NCBI RefSeq assembly: GCF_003585925.1
Contig: NZ_NRJH01000008.1
Span: 1 to 35,552, forward strand
Source of the DNA: Psittacicella melopsittaci
Lineage (GTDB): Bacteria > Pseudomonadota > Gammaproteobacteria > Enterobacterales > Psittacicellaceae
Reading direction: 5' to 3'
Length of the DNA stretch: 35,552 nt
The translations under genes and the position numbers were made by a program. Position 1 is the first letter of the stretch. Each line of letters begins with the position of its first letter. Below, piece by piece: positions 15,078 to 22,923 of the stretch. The notes below the pieces were generated by a model that was given only the letters and a program-made list of their open reading frames with translations, was not told where the DNA came from and ran no database searches.

Positions 15078-15950
15078 CTAGTAGTTAATTTGCTCAAGGA
15101 GCACTATTTGTGATTTTTCTCCAGGCAAGAGTTTTTCGCCTGTGACCATTACCGCAGCCATAACATTAGCTTGGGTACAGCTCAGAGCTTGCCAAATAAA
15201 ATCGATACTACTGATATTCTCTACCCAAAAACTGCGTACTTTTATCCCTGAGTAATAGAGATTACGAGGCTGAAACTCTCGCATCTCACTAAACTTTAAC
15301 AAGCCTATACCACACAGCAAAGGCAAATACGGACTGCCTTGTTTAGGAGTAATATCTACAAGATCAAGCACTTGCGGGGTTAAATAAGGTACATTGAGAT
15401 AAAAGTTAGTCAGGCTATATTGCCGTTTGCTTGCTTGAGCAATGGGAGTAACAGCATTGGTAGCTTCAACCGTGTAACGCACCAAGCGACTTAACTGAGC
15501 AAGATAATCATTTACCGAAATATCACCTAGATTTAACAGCATTTGCCCACTAAAAAGCTGAGGCACAACTATTTGGTAATTCTGCGGATCTATGTTTTTA
15601 GGTACCAGAATTAAAGTCAAAGCTGAATCAGGTTGCTCGCCATCGCGCACTACTATAGTTACTTTTTCGCTAGCACTCGTAGCAATCAGCAAGTCCGAGC
15701 CTCGCGCCAGCATTTGCACTTGAGGGTCAATGGTATCTGCCACTATTTGCCCAAAAGGTAAAGTAATGCTATTGAGCTGATCTAGGGCAATACGCAATTG
15801 ATAGCTTGCCCCAAAGTTGGCAAGCACTATTTGCTTGCTCGTTTGCTGTTCGGGAGCTATGGCAAGCTTGGGGTTAGCCCCAGCACTTGCCAATATCAAA
15901 CTACTGAGAAGCCAGAGAAAGGCTTTGTAAATTACGGATACGGGGTACAT
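15078..15950 (-). CDS. traK: Conjugal transfer protein TraK (secretin-like outer-membrane complex)
   Basis: TraK is the VirB9-like component that, with TraB and TraV, forms the envelope-spanning core of the F-type secretion channel. The product is 290 residues with a signal peptide at about 1-24 (AFLWLLSSLILASAGA). I chose the ATG at 15950, which has GGAGG just before it. The longer frame from 16037 starts with TTG and lacks both a ribosome binding site and a signal peptide at its end. The chosen start makes a 50-bp overlap with traE. The identification rests on position after traL and traE, size, export and beta-rich C-terminal half; individual motifs are weak. Confidence 0.72.
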   Translation of the reverse strand: MYPVSVIYKAFLWLLSSLILASAGANPKLAIAPEQQTSKQIVLANFGASYQLRIALDQLNSITLPFGQIVADTIDPQVQMLARGSDLLIATSASEKVTIVVRDGEQPDSALTLILVPKNIDPQNYQIVVPQLFSGQMLLNLGDISVNDYLAQLSRLVRYTVEATNAVTPIAQASKRQYSLTNFYLNVPYLTPQVLDLVDITPKQGSPYLPLLCGIGLLKFSEMREFQPRNLYYSGIKVRSFWVENISSIDFIWQALSCTQANVMAAVMVTGEKLLPGEKSQIVLLEQINY

Positions 15951-16461
15951 AATCCTCCAAATCCAGCAAAATGCGGAATTGATGTGGGTTTTGCAGGCTA
16001 TTGCCCGCAGCGTCAATAATAGTGGCTCTACCTTCAACTATTACTTCTCCGGTTGGGGGATGATAATAGGCTTTGGTAATCACAAAGGTCATGTCCATGC
16101 GATTTTCTTTCAGGCGTTGCATATCCGCAACTAGTTGCTTGCGAAACTGAGCATAGTAATCAGGAGCCACATACTGACTAATACTTTCAAGAACAAACAT
16201 GGCATTGTCGGCAGTAACATTCCCCAAGAGCAAGGCCATTGAAGTAGCAAAGCTCACCGCATAAGAGCGAGTTAAACTATTTGCCTTGACCTTATAAGAG
16301 TCATTTGCCACCATAGGTTGCACTATAACTATGGGCTTGGTCGAAGCTTGAATATATACACTTAGTCCCAAACTCACGGCCAAGACTAAATTCAAGAGCA
16401 ACAACAAGCTTGTATGTTGCTTTAAGGCTTTTACTTGGCTATCCCAGTTTTTAAACTTCAT
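15901..16461 (-). CDS. traE: Conjugal transfer protein TraE
   Basis: TraE is the inner-membrane VirB8-like protein of F-type systems. The product is 186 residues: a short cytoplasmic start (MKFKNWDSQVKAL), one membrane helix at about 17-37 (SLLLLLNLVLAVSLGLSVYI), and a periplasmic domain with AYYHPPTGEVIVEGRATI, typical of the family. I chose the ATG at 16461, with GGAG nine bases upstream, over a GTG two codons earlier. It overlaps traL by 11 bp and traK by 50 bp, so the three are probably translationally coupled. Confidence 0.85.
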   Translation of the reverse strand: MKFKNWDSQVKALKQHTSLLLLLNLVLAVSLGLSVYIQASTKPIVIVQPMVANDSYKVKANSLTRSYAVSFATSMALLLGNVTADNAMFVLESISQYVAPDYYAQFRKQLVADMQRLKENRMDMTFVITKAYYHPPTGEVIVEGRATIIDAAGNSLQNPHQFRILLDLEDYVPRIRNLQSLSLASQ

Positions 16462-16753
16462 CCTCACTTACTCCATGAGCAAAAATTTGGCTAAAAGGAT
16501 TAGGCACACTGTACGCCCGCACCAGAATCAAGCCATAAAAGTAAAGAAAATGCCCCAAGTAGTTGGCTTTGAGATGAGTATTGTATTTGCGAATGCAATA
16601 ACTCAAGGCAAAACCTACCCCCGCCCAAAGAAACAAGTTCCCAAAATAGGCTCCCATGGCAATGCCTGTGAGAATAGGAATAGCCTCAGGTAGGGGCCAG
16701 AGTAAAAAGTACACGGGATCATCGATGTAGCGTGAAAGTTGACGTAACGGCAT
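16451..16753 (-). CDS. traL: Conjugal transfer protein TraL
   Basis: TraL is a small inner-membrane protein of F-type pilus assembly. The 100-residue product begins RQLSRYIDDPVYFLLWPLPE, a very typical TraL opening, and has two hydrophobic segments (about 24-50). GGAG lies six bases before the ATG. It starts nine bases after traC ends. The placement traC-traL-traE-traK differs from the usual F and SXT order, in which traL, traE and traK come first. Confidence 0.88.
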   Translation of the reverse strand: MPLRQLSRYIDDPVYFLLWPLPEAIPILTGIAMGAYFGNLFLWAGVGFALSYCIRKYNTHLKANYLGHFLYFYGLILVRAYSVPNPFSQIFAHGVSEDEV

Positions 16754-16762
16754 AGCAGTCTC

Positions 16763-19700
16763 CTAGGCTTTGAGTTTAAGTAAAATGTCTATTGCCTGCC
16801 AGAGATCACAAGCATAGAGCTCGCGCAAGCGATTTAAAGCAGCTATATCTACAGCATTAGTTGAATAAAGTAATTGCACTTTAGGTTCAACAATTAACCT
16901 GCCTACGCCTGCCCCATGATCGGTTAAAACAAATATTTCCGAATAATGCCCCTTGCGTGTTTTTAAGGAAGTAATTTGCCGAATGGCATGAGCATCAAGA
17001 ACAAGCTTGTCTTGGCTAATTAGTTGCTTGATGGTTTCATTTTTTTGGGCAAGGAGTAAATAGTTAGCAGAGTTGGCAGCTATAGCTCGTCCTGAAGGGG
17101 TGGTATACAAGTCTTCGAGGGACTGAGTAATGGTCACTACTGCCCCATTGTATTTCCGAAAGCGTCTATATCCTGTTTCAATAAAGTAAGAAATGGTTTT
17201 AGAGGCAAGGAGATCCCAAGCTTCGTCAATAAACAACACCTTTTGCCGTTCTTTTTGTCCTTGAATCATTTGTTGGTTTACGGCAAAGATTAATTGCAAG
17301 AGCACGAGTTGTTGTAAGTCCTTGCGTCCTGAGAGTTCTTCGAGTTCAAGGACTACAAGGCGAGATTTTTGTCCTTTCCGGTTAATTTCTTGCTCTAAGT
17401 CTTGCAAGAGATTAATCATATTGCGAGCTTGAGGCTGAAAGTAAACACCATAAGCCCCACGGCTGGTAAATGGAAATATTTGTACGGCAAGATCTTGGAG
17501 GCGTTTGTCTGGATGCTCTTCGAGCTTTTGTGCCAGCATATCTATATGCAAGTTAGCGCCATAGATTTCCCACAAGTCTTTGATCATTTGTTTTACGGCA
17601 TTGGCCTGATACTCACTGAGCATATCCTTAGGAGAAATCATTGCCTGAATTAAGGTAAAGACCATATCCGCATCTTGCTCATAGTTGCGCACCAGAGAAA
17701 AAGGATTAATGTTAATTTGGGCATTAACGTTAAATTCAACAAACTCTCCTTGATATACTTCACAGAGCTTTTTATAGGAACGCCCTATATCAATAATCCA
17801 GCATTGAGCTCCCGTAGCCAGAAGATTTACCACTATTTCATTTACCAGAAACGACTTACCCGAACCTGATTGAGCAGCTATACAACAATTGAAATTAGTT
17901 TGCGAGGCAAACATATCAAAATTCATAATTTGCCCTGTACGACTAATTAAAGGTACTACAGGGGCAGCTGCTGCTTTCCACTCGGCAAATAAGGGTAAGC
18001 ACACGGTAGCTTGGGTCGTACTCATGGTTCTTTCTCTTTGTAAAAAAGTACGAGCTTTACGATCTTGATTTAACGGCAAGGCATTGAGAAACACAGGCAG
18101 TTGCACTTGGGTTTCATAATCGATAAGCCAGCCAATAGTTTGGAAATAGGATTTTACTTTTACAGCAAAGGCTTGGGCTTGCGGTAAACGTCCATTCCCC
18201 TCATGGGCTTTATAACTGGCATAGTGTCGCTTATGCGGAGCGATTTTTACTTGCTTGAGTAACTCTTGATCAGCAAAGCTTAAACCCGAGAGATCGTAAG
18301 TAAACTTAGGTGGAGCTGAGGCTAAAACACTAGATTCAAGTTGTGCCTCAAAGTCAGCCGCCAGGTCATCTGCAGAAGAGGCAGAAAAGTCTGAAGAGGC
18401 AGAAAAGTCTGAAGAGTCAGAAAAGTCAGAAGAGTCAGAAAAGTCAGAAGAGTCAGAAAAGTCAGAAAAGTCAGAAGAGTAAAAGTAAGATGATGATCCT
18501 TGTGCAGATAGAGAAGATTCAGAATCAGTTGTTGACTCAGCTGAAGCTAAAGTAACCTCAGACTCAAGAAAAGAATCAGCTCCTGTAAGGTCTAACTTGA
18601 GCTCGGGCTGAGTTTGCGAGCCAACTGCTTGCTCTTGAGCTTGAGAAAGATCGATTTGCTCTTGTCTTGGTGTTAAGCTCTCGAGCTCTGCTGTTGTTAG
18701 ATCAGAAGTCAGTTCTTGTTCTTGCCCTGCTTGTTCAACTTGTTCTTGCGTTTGTTCCAGTTGATCAGATGTTTGTTCAAGTTGATCTTGCGTTTGTTCA
18801 ACTAATTCTTGTTCTTGCCAGTGTGTATTTTCTTGTTCTTTTTTCTCTCTTGAGCCTCGCCAATTTTGCCACAAGCTGGCAATAAAACTTTGCTTGCCTT
18901 GTTCATCTCCACTAGCCTCAGGTTTATCTGGAGCTAAGCCTGCTTGATAATCGGCATAAGTATAGTCTGGTGGTAACCAAGCGACTAGAGTCCAACTCAA
19001 TTTAACTAGTTTGTCTCCCCCATTTAAATCAGCAAGAAGCACATCAAAGGCTTCGGCAGTTTGTTTGAGACGGGGAACAAAGCGAGCTAAAGGACCTGTC
19101 ATTTGGCGAATGGTGTAGTTGCGTTTGGTTTCTACTAGAGATTTAGCTGTAAGCTGTTTGGCAAAAAATAAGTTGCAAGTTAAGAAAAACTTTTGCGTTA
19201 AGGGAGTTATACCTGTATAGAGATCACCTAAGTAGCTTACTGCCTGCCCACAAGCAAACTCACTGGGTATTTCTAGGGGAGTAAACACTTGTACGAGTTG
19301 ACCGTCAAGTTCAAGACAGTTTTTATGGCACTTGAGGCTACTGCTAGGACTAAATACTTGCTGGGCGAGGGTAGTAAAGGGATCATAATAGAGAAAACGA
19401 CTATCGTTTTGGGCTTGTTCTTGGTAGGTTTTATGCAGCAAGAGATTGCGCATAAAAAAGAGATACTCACGGTCGTTAAGGCGATGGACACCCCCAAAAA
19501 TACTGAGTAAAGCTTGTTGGCTTTGGGCACTGTATTGTTGGAAGTCAGCCAAGATTTCTGGAGTTATATTTCCTTTGACAGGAATTTTTAGACTTATGAG
19601 GAGAATATAGTTGCGTAGATTACACGGGGCTTGATTGTCATGCGACACTTCTTGCATATTTTGCAAAAACTCTAATCGCATTTGCGTGCTTGCCTCGAGT

Positions 19701-19957
19701 TGTCCGCGTAAACGCAAACGTTGGTATTCGCTAATATAGGGGAGCAGGTTATCATCGGCAACTAGAGTAAAACTCAAGTAGCTATTATCAGGCAAATCGA
19801 GCTGAAGCATCCCGCGAATTTGGGCTTCGAGATCGGCATTTACTCCAGATAAGGGTTCGGTTTGCCAAATAAAACCTATATGCCCTGATGAGCAAATAAA
19901 AGCTCCCGTAGCTTCATCATAGGCTTGCACGTCGAGAAGTTGAGAAAAGGAACCCAT
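16763..19957 (-). CDS. traC: Conjugal transfer ATPase TraC with low-complexity insertion
   Basis: TraC is the VirB4-like ATPase that powers pilus assembly at the inner membrane. The 1064-residue product has Walker A QSGSGKS (Lys701) and Walker B VLFIDEAW (Asp911, Glu912), with the arginine-rich RRFRKYNGAVVTITQSLEDL after it. The N-terminal half carries the usual TraC region (IRGMLQLDLPDNSYLSFTLV). Between about residues 370 and 545 lies a Gln/Glu-rich stretch followed by Ser-Asp-Phe repeats (492-527), which explains the length over the usual 800-880. I chose the ATG at 19957, with GGAG six bases upstream, rather than a TTG four codons earlier. It is followed closely by traL. Confidence 0.92.
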   Translation of the reverse strand: MGSFSQLLDVQAYDEATGAFICSSGHIGFIWQTEPLSGVNADLEAQIRGMLQLDLPDNSYLSFTLVADDNLLPYISEYQRLRLRGQLEASTQMRLEFLQNMQEVSHDNQAPCNLRNYILLISLKIPVKGNITPEILADFQQYSAQSQQALLSIFGGVHRLNDREYLFFMRNLLLHKTYQEQAQNDSRFLYYDPFTTLAQQVFSPSSSLKCHKNCLELDGQLVQVFTPLEIPSEFACGQAVSYLGDLYTGITPLTQKFFLTCNLFFAKQLTAKSLVETKRNYTIRQMTGPLARFVPRLKQTAEAFDVLLADLNGGDKLVKLSWTLVAWLPPDYTYADYQAGLAPDKPEASGDEQGKQSFIASLWQNWRGSREKKEQENTHWQEQELVEQTQDQLEQTSDQLEQTQEQVEQAGQEQELTSDLTTAELESLTPRQEQIDLSQAQEQAVGSQTQPELKLDLTGADSFLESEVTLASAESTTDSESSLSAQGSSSYFYSSDFSDFSDSSDFSDSSDFSDSSDFSASSDFSASSADDLAADFEAQLESSVLASAPPKFTYDLSGLSFADQELLKQVKIAPHKRHYASYKAHEGNGRLPQAQAFAVKVKSYFQTIGWLIDYETQVQLPVFLNALPLNQDRKARTFLQRERTMSTTQATVCLPLFAEWKAAAAPVVPLISRTGQIMNFDMFASQTNFNCCIAAQSGSGKSFLVNEIVVNLLATGAQCWIIDIGRSYKKLCEVYQGEFVEFNVNAQININPFSLVRNYEQDADMVFTLIQAMISPKDMLSEYQANAVKQMIKDLWEIYGANLHIDMLAQKLEEHPDKRLQDLAVQIFPFTSRGAYGVYFQPQARNMINLLQDLEQEINRKGQKSRLVVLELEELSGRKDLQQLVLLQLIFAVNQQMIQGQKERQKVLFIDEAWDLLASKTISYFIETGYRRFRKYNGAVVTITQSLEDLYTTPSGRAIAANSANYLLLAQKNETIKQLISQDKLVLDAHAIRQITSLKTRKGHYSEIFVLTDHGAGVGRLIVEPKVQLLYSTNAVDIAALNRLRELYACDLWQAIDILLKLKA
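18375..18481 (-). repeat. 15-bp tandem repeats inside traC
   Basis: About seven in-frame units of 15 bp encode Ser-Asp-Phe-Ser-Asp/Ala type repeats (core SDFSDSSDFSDS). Copy number could change without a frameshift, since the unit is five codons. Confidence 0.8.
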
Positions 19958-19975
19958 AGTTTGCTCCAAAAAAGA

Positions 19976-20080
19976 GCTGGAGAGTTGTAATCATCAGCCA
20001 ACATAAAAGAAAAAATGCTGGACTTGCAATCGTGGAAATATGAGGCGATTTTGGGCAAATTGATGATTACAAGCTCCAGC
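19976..20080 (-). promoter_or_regulatory. Large inverted repeat in the traA-traC intergenic region
   Basis: In minus orientation GCTGGAG-TTGTAATCATC (20062-20080) pairs with GATGATTACAA-CTCCAGC (19976-19995), enclosing about 65 nt. Inside, CCAGC followed by ATTTTTTCTTTT can pair instead with the GCTGG of the left arm to form a terminator-like hairpin. It may be an attenuation or RNA-processing site between the pilin gene and traC. A 67-codon GTG-started frame across it lacks a good ribosome binding site and is not called. Confidence 0.5.
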
Positions 20081-20317
20081 ATACACTATTGCTTGGGAAG
20101 TTCCCAAGGCTAATAAAAGGGCTGGAAGACTTATAATCCTCGGTGAAAACGTAAAAAGTATGTAGAGCTTATAGCTCTTCTCTTTACATTTCCACACACG
20201 TTGCCACCTAAATTCACTAAATACTTGTTAGATATTTAGCTTTAAGCCGCATGGGTATTCAATTTAAGGGTTAAACGGAATAATAAAAAATAGCAGCCTT
20301 CAGGTGTAAACTAAAGA

Positions 20318-20345
20318 TTATAAGCTCCAGCATACACGGCTGGGG
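20318..20345 (-). repeat. Second copy of the GTGTATGCTGGAGCTT element
   Basis: GTGTATGCTGGAGCTTATAATC occurs just after the pilin stop and again, as GTGTATGCTGGAGCTTGTAATC, at about 20066-20086. In this copy CCAGC and GCTGG form a small hairpin just after the stop codon. Confidence 0.6.
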
Positions 20346-20352
20346 CTTAGCC

Positions 20353-20745
20353 TTATCTCCAGAATGAGTATTGACTCAGTTCTGCATTACCTAGGCTTGT
20401 GCCCATAATCGCGTCGATAATAGTTGGAGCATTCGCAAAGATAATTGCTGCTCCTAGACCTATTACCACCGCAGTTAAACTTTGGCGCATAATACCTGCA
20501 GCTATCCCGATAATAATTGCCAGTAAAGCAATGAATTTACCGAGCGGACCATCTGTCCAAGCTACAAGCGTACGATAAAGAGGATTAAATACATCACTTT
20601 TAGAGGCAAGTTGACCGCCACCACCCCCACTACTTCCTCCGCCTGAGGTCGAAGTAGAGGATACTGCCATCGCAGTTTCACTGGTCAGCAGCAGTAAAGT
20701 GCCTGCTACTACCGAAGGTACTAAGTATTTTTTAAGAATTTGCAT
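20353..20745 (-). CDS. traA: Conjugative pilin precursor, TraA-like
   Basis: A 130-residue protein with a signal peptide (about 1-28, ending in AMA), a Ser/Gly-rich stretch (SGGGSSGGGGG) and two hydrophobic segments (KFIALLAIIIGIAAGIM and LTAVVIGLGAAIIFA), the two-helix layout of F-type and SXT-type pilins. The ending TIIDAIMGTSLG is also pilin-like. It follows traV, the SXT order. The nearby S26 peptidase could be its processing enzyme, by inference. The ribosome binding site is weak (AAGGTAG), which is unusual for a highly expressed pilin. After it comes a structured 380-bp gap before traC. Confidence 0.75.
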   Translation of the reverse strand: MQILKKYLVPSVVAGTLLLLTSETAMAVSSTSTSGGGSSGGGGGQLASKSDVFNPLYRTLVAWTDGPLGKFIALLAIIIGIAAGIMRQSLTAVVIGLGAAIIFANAPTIIDAIMGTSLGNAELSQYSFWR

Positions 20746-20784
20746 AGGCTTTCTACCTTGTTGAGTTGAAAATATGGCTATTCC

Positions 20785-21090
20785 CTAACGTAAGTAAGGA
20801 ATAAGAATTAAACGACTAGGGTAAACCTTGGCACCTATGGTATTGGGAGCAAACCAAATTTTTAGATAGGTATTGAGATCAGGACTAGCGTTTAATAACA
20901 CTTGCGGAGCTCGAACCGCACGATCTTGGGTCAATTGGCTATAAGCCACTTGTTTGGGATTTTGCGATAAATAAGTTGAGGCATTAACGCAATTGCTGTC
21001 TTTTTCTTGACAGTAAAACTTATTGTGACCTATATCTAAGCTCGTGCAAGCTCCTAAGAAAAAGGGAATTAAGCAAAGAAAATAGCGCAT
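20785..21090 (-). CDS. traV: Short TraV-like lipoprotein
   Basis: A 101-residue lipoprotein: signal peptide MRYFLCLIPFFLGAC, with lipobox LGAC and acylated Cys15, predicted in the outer membrane. TraV is the VirB7-like lipoprotein that anchors the TraK ring. Position between traB and traA and the opening TSLDIGHNKFYCQEKDSNCV (with further cysteines) fit TraV, but it is shorter than the usual 170 or so residues. GGAGG lies four bases before the ATG, which overlaps the traB stop by one base (TAATG), so translation is probably coupled. Confidence 0.7.
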   Translation of the reverse strand: MRYFLCLIPFFLGACTSLDIGHNKFYCQEKDSNCVNASTYLSQNPKQVAYSQLTQDRAVRAPQVLLNASPDLNTYLKIWFAPNTIGAKVYPSRLILIPYLR

Positions 21091-22466
21091 TATTCCTCCA
21101 GAGTTTGCCAGAGTTGAGTATTTAACTGGGCTTTAGTTTGGCTCGCTTGACCTAAGGGTTGAGCCTGAACCTTACGTTCGGATACATTTAGGGCAATAGG
21201 TGAAGTAACCACTAAATCTACACCCACACCTGCTTGCACTTCAATGAGGGGAAACATTTTATTAGCGAGGGTGAGATAAAAGTTGGCAATACGATCAAGA
21301 GCTCGCGAAGTACCTTGTAAACTGCCGCCTAGTCCCATTTGCCCAACACTAGGTGGAGCATTACCATAACCTGGAATAATTACATTGGGGCTGGCAAAGG
21401 CGTCGCTTACGCCTTGTAAAAATCCTACAGCCAAGCTTTTAGCAATAACCGAACCTTGTTTACTTACCAGCCGTCCTGGCACGCCGATTTTGCCATCATC
21501 TCCAACTACATAGCCTTTTACTTCTCCTTCGACTATGTAACCTTGAGAGTTAACACAAGAAAGAGTTTGTAAGCGCATTAAAGCACGGTGGGAGCTAATA
21601 TCACCATAGGCACTGAGTAAAACAAAACAGGCATCGAGATTAGATCTATAGCTGTTAGGTAAAAAGTCGAGATTATCTAGGCGCACTAACACGGGATAAG
21701 GATCTGCTTTAGCTCCGTCAGTAGTAGGAGCATCTACGCCTGTGACTATAGTGCCCGTAAAAACTGCACCTGAAGGCACGTTAATACTTGCTTGGGCTGG
21801 CTCCTCGCGTGTTAAACTGCGAATCTCGAGTTTAGGGGGAGCTACAGGCACTGGCTCGGGCGGAATATAATCAATTGTTGGCGGATCCCAGTTCTCAAGC
21901 TCATCTTCTGGGGCAAAGGGAGTTACTTCCGGAGTGGAGAACTCAGCTAGGGGATCAAAAGTTTTAACCCCACTTTCCCATTCTTGCAAATTAAACTGAA
22001 TAATTCTTTCAAAGTTGGCATTACGTAAATGCGGATATTGTTGAATAAAGTCATAATAAAGAGCACATTGCTCGTTGGGCGTTAAGCCTGCCATTTGTTG
22101 CCATAATTCTTGCCATAATACCAAAGCTTGAGATGATTCATCTTCTTGCTCAGGCTGAGGCGGGGAAGATGGTGGAGCTTGAGCCAAGAGTTGACGTAGT
22201 TCTTGGATTTGTTTTTGTTGGGCCTCAATTTGTGCTTGCTGTCTTTCGAGAGTGTTGCTTAGAGAAGCGATAGTAAAATCATCAAGACGCTGGGTGTTAA
22301 GCACTTTAATTTGCGGCGTCTCCACCACCGGCGAGTTCAGGTCTTCTGGACTACTTTTATAGACAAAGAGAAATAAACTTAGTAAAAGCGTAAAAATAGC
22401 CAGAGTTAAAACCAATAGACGTTTTTGTTTGGCATTGAATTTATGCCAGATATTTTTGAGAGCCAT
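21090..22466 (-). CDS. traB: Conjugal transfer protein TraB
   Basis: TraB (VirB10 family) bridges inner and outer membranes in the F-type core complex. The 458-residue product has a short cytoplasmic tail, a membrane helix at about 17-36, a Gln-rich coiled coil (about 55-95, QQAQIEAQQKQIQELRQLL), a Pro/Glu-rich stretch (about 155-220) and the conserved C-terminal domain (GAVFTGTIVTGVDAPT, then VLVRLDNLDFLPN, VEGEVKGYVVGDDGKIGVPG). I chose the ATG at 22466; a TTG seven codons earlier has no better ribosome binding site. It is the first gene of the visible operon. Confidence 0.9.
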   Translation of the reverse strand: MALKNIWHKFNAKQKRLLVLTLAIFTLLLSLFLFVYKSSPEDLNSPVVETPQIKVLNTQRLDDFTIASLSNTLERQQAQIEAQQKQIQELRQLLAQAPPSSPPQPEQEDESSQALVLWQELWQQMAGLTPNEQCALYYDFIQQYPHLRNANFERIIQFNLQEWESGVKTFDPLAEFSTPEVTPFAPEDELENWDPPTIDYIPPEPVPVAPPKLEIRSLTREEPAQASINVPSGAVFTGTIVTGVDAPTTDGAKADPYPVLVRLDNLDFLPNSYRSNLDACFVLLSAYGDISSHRALMRLQTLSCVNSQGYIVEGEVKGYVVGDDGKIGVPGRLVSKQGSVIAKSLAVGFLQGVSDAFASPNVIIPGYGNAPPSVGQMGLGGSLQGTSRALDRIANFYLTLANKMFPLIEVQAGVGVDLVVTSPIALNVSERKVQAQPLGQASQTKAQLNTQLWQTLEE

Positions 22467-22642
22467 AAGAATATTTCGATTGTGCAAACAACAATTACTT
22501 TTTAAAAAAGCACCTGAGGTTTTTAAAAAAACTCTTACCCACCCTCAGAACAAGTTTCCTTGCTTGAGGGGGATAAAAGTGACGTCCACAATTAGCAATT
22601 GCGTTTAGAAAAAAGAGTTACCTTAAAAACTTAGCTTAGAGG
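22467..22642 (-). promoter_or_regulatory. Leader region of the transfer operon
   Basis: No gene. A hairpin CCCTCA/TGAGGG with inner CAAG/CTTG lies at 22542-22570, 75 bases before the traB start. Because a terminator stands just upstream (22643-22701), the operon promoter should lie in this stretch unless that hairpin is an attenuator. I cannot assign clear hexamers. Confidence 0.35.
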
Positions 22643-22701
22643 AAAAAAAGACCGAGACTTGTTTCCACACTACGTTAGTTGTTATAGATACGCTCGGTCT
22701 T
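22643..22701 (-). terminator. Terminator or attenuator upstream of traB
   Basis: In minus orientation AAGACCGAG (22693-22701) pairs with CTCGGTCTT (22648-22656), with a 36-nt loop, followed by seven U. The long loop is unusual; it could end an upstream short RNA or attenuate the tra transcript. Confidence 0.55.
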
Positions 22702-22836
22702 CGAAAAAGTATATAGTTCACTTTTGCAAAGATCACCACTAATAGCATATTAAAGTTTTTAAAGATATAAGACGGTTTAAAGAACTAATAAAACTAGGGC
22801 AAAGTCGAAGAAGAATTAAAGAATAACTAAAGAACA

Positions 22837-22923
22837 ATTAACGAAAACACAGAATATTAACGAAAACACAGAATATTAACGAAAACACAGAATATTAACG
22901 AAAACACAGAATATTAACGAAAA
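22837..22923. repeat. Four 19-bp iteron-like direct repeats
   Basis: Four perfect head-to-tail copies of ATTAACGAAAACACAGAAT (22837-22912) and a partial fifth (ATTAACGAAAA). No replication protein is visible nearby, so a role as origin, oriT-associated or regulator-binding iterons is only a suggestion. Confidence 0.85.

Noticed and set aside
15951..16037. TTG start giving a 29-residue longer TraK
   Set aside because: The extension has no ribosome binding site, lies deep inside traE and would displace the signal peptide; the ATG at 15950 has GGAGG.
19994..20197. GTG-started 67-codon minus-strand frame with a signal-peptide-like segment between traA and traC
   Set aside because: There is no ribosome binding site, the signal-like part is explained by AT-rich DNA, and the stretch is occupied by a strong inverted repeat.
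22837..22923. CRISPR array
   Set aside because: The 19-bp repeats are directly head to tail with no spacer.
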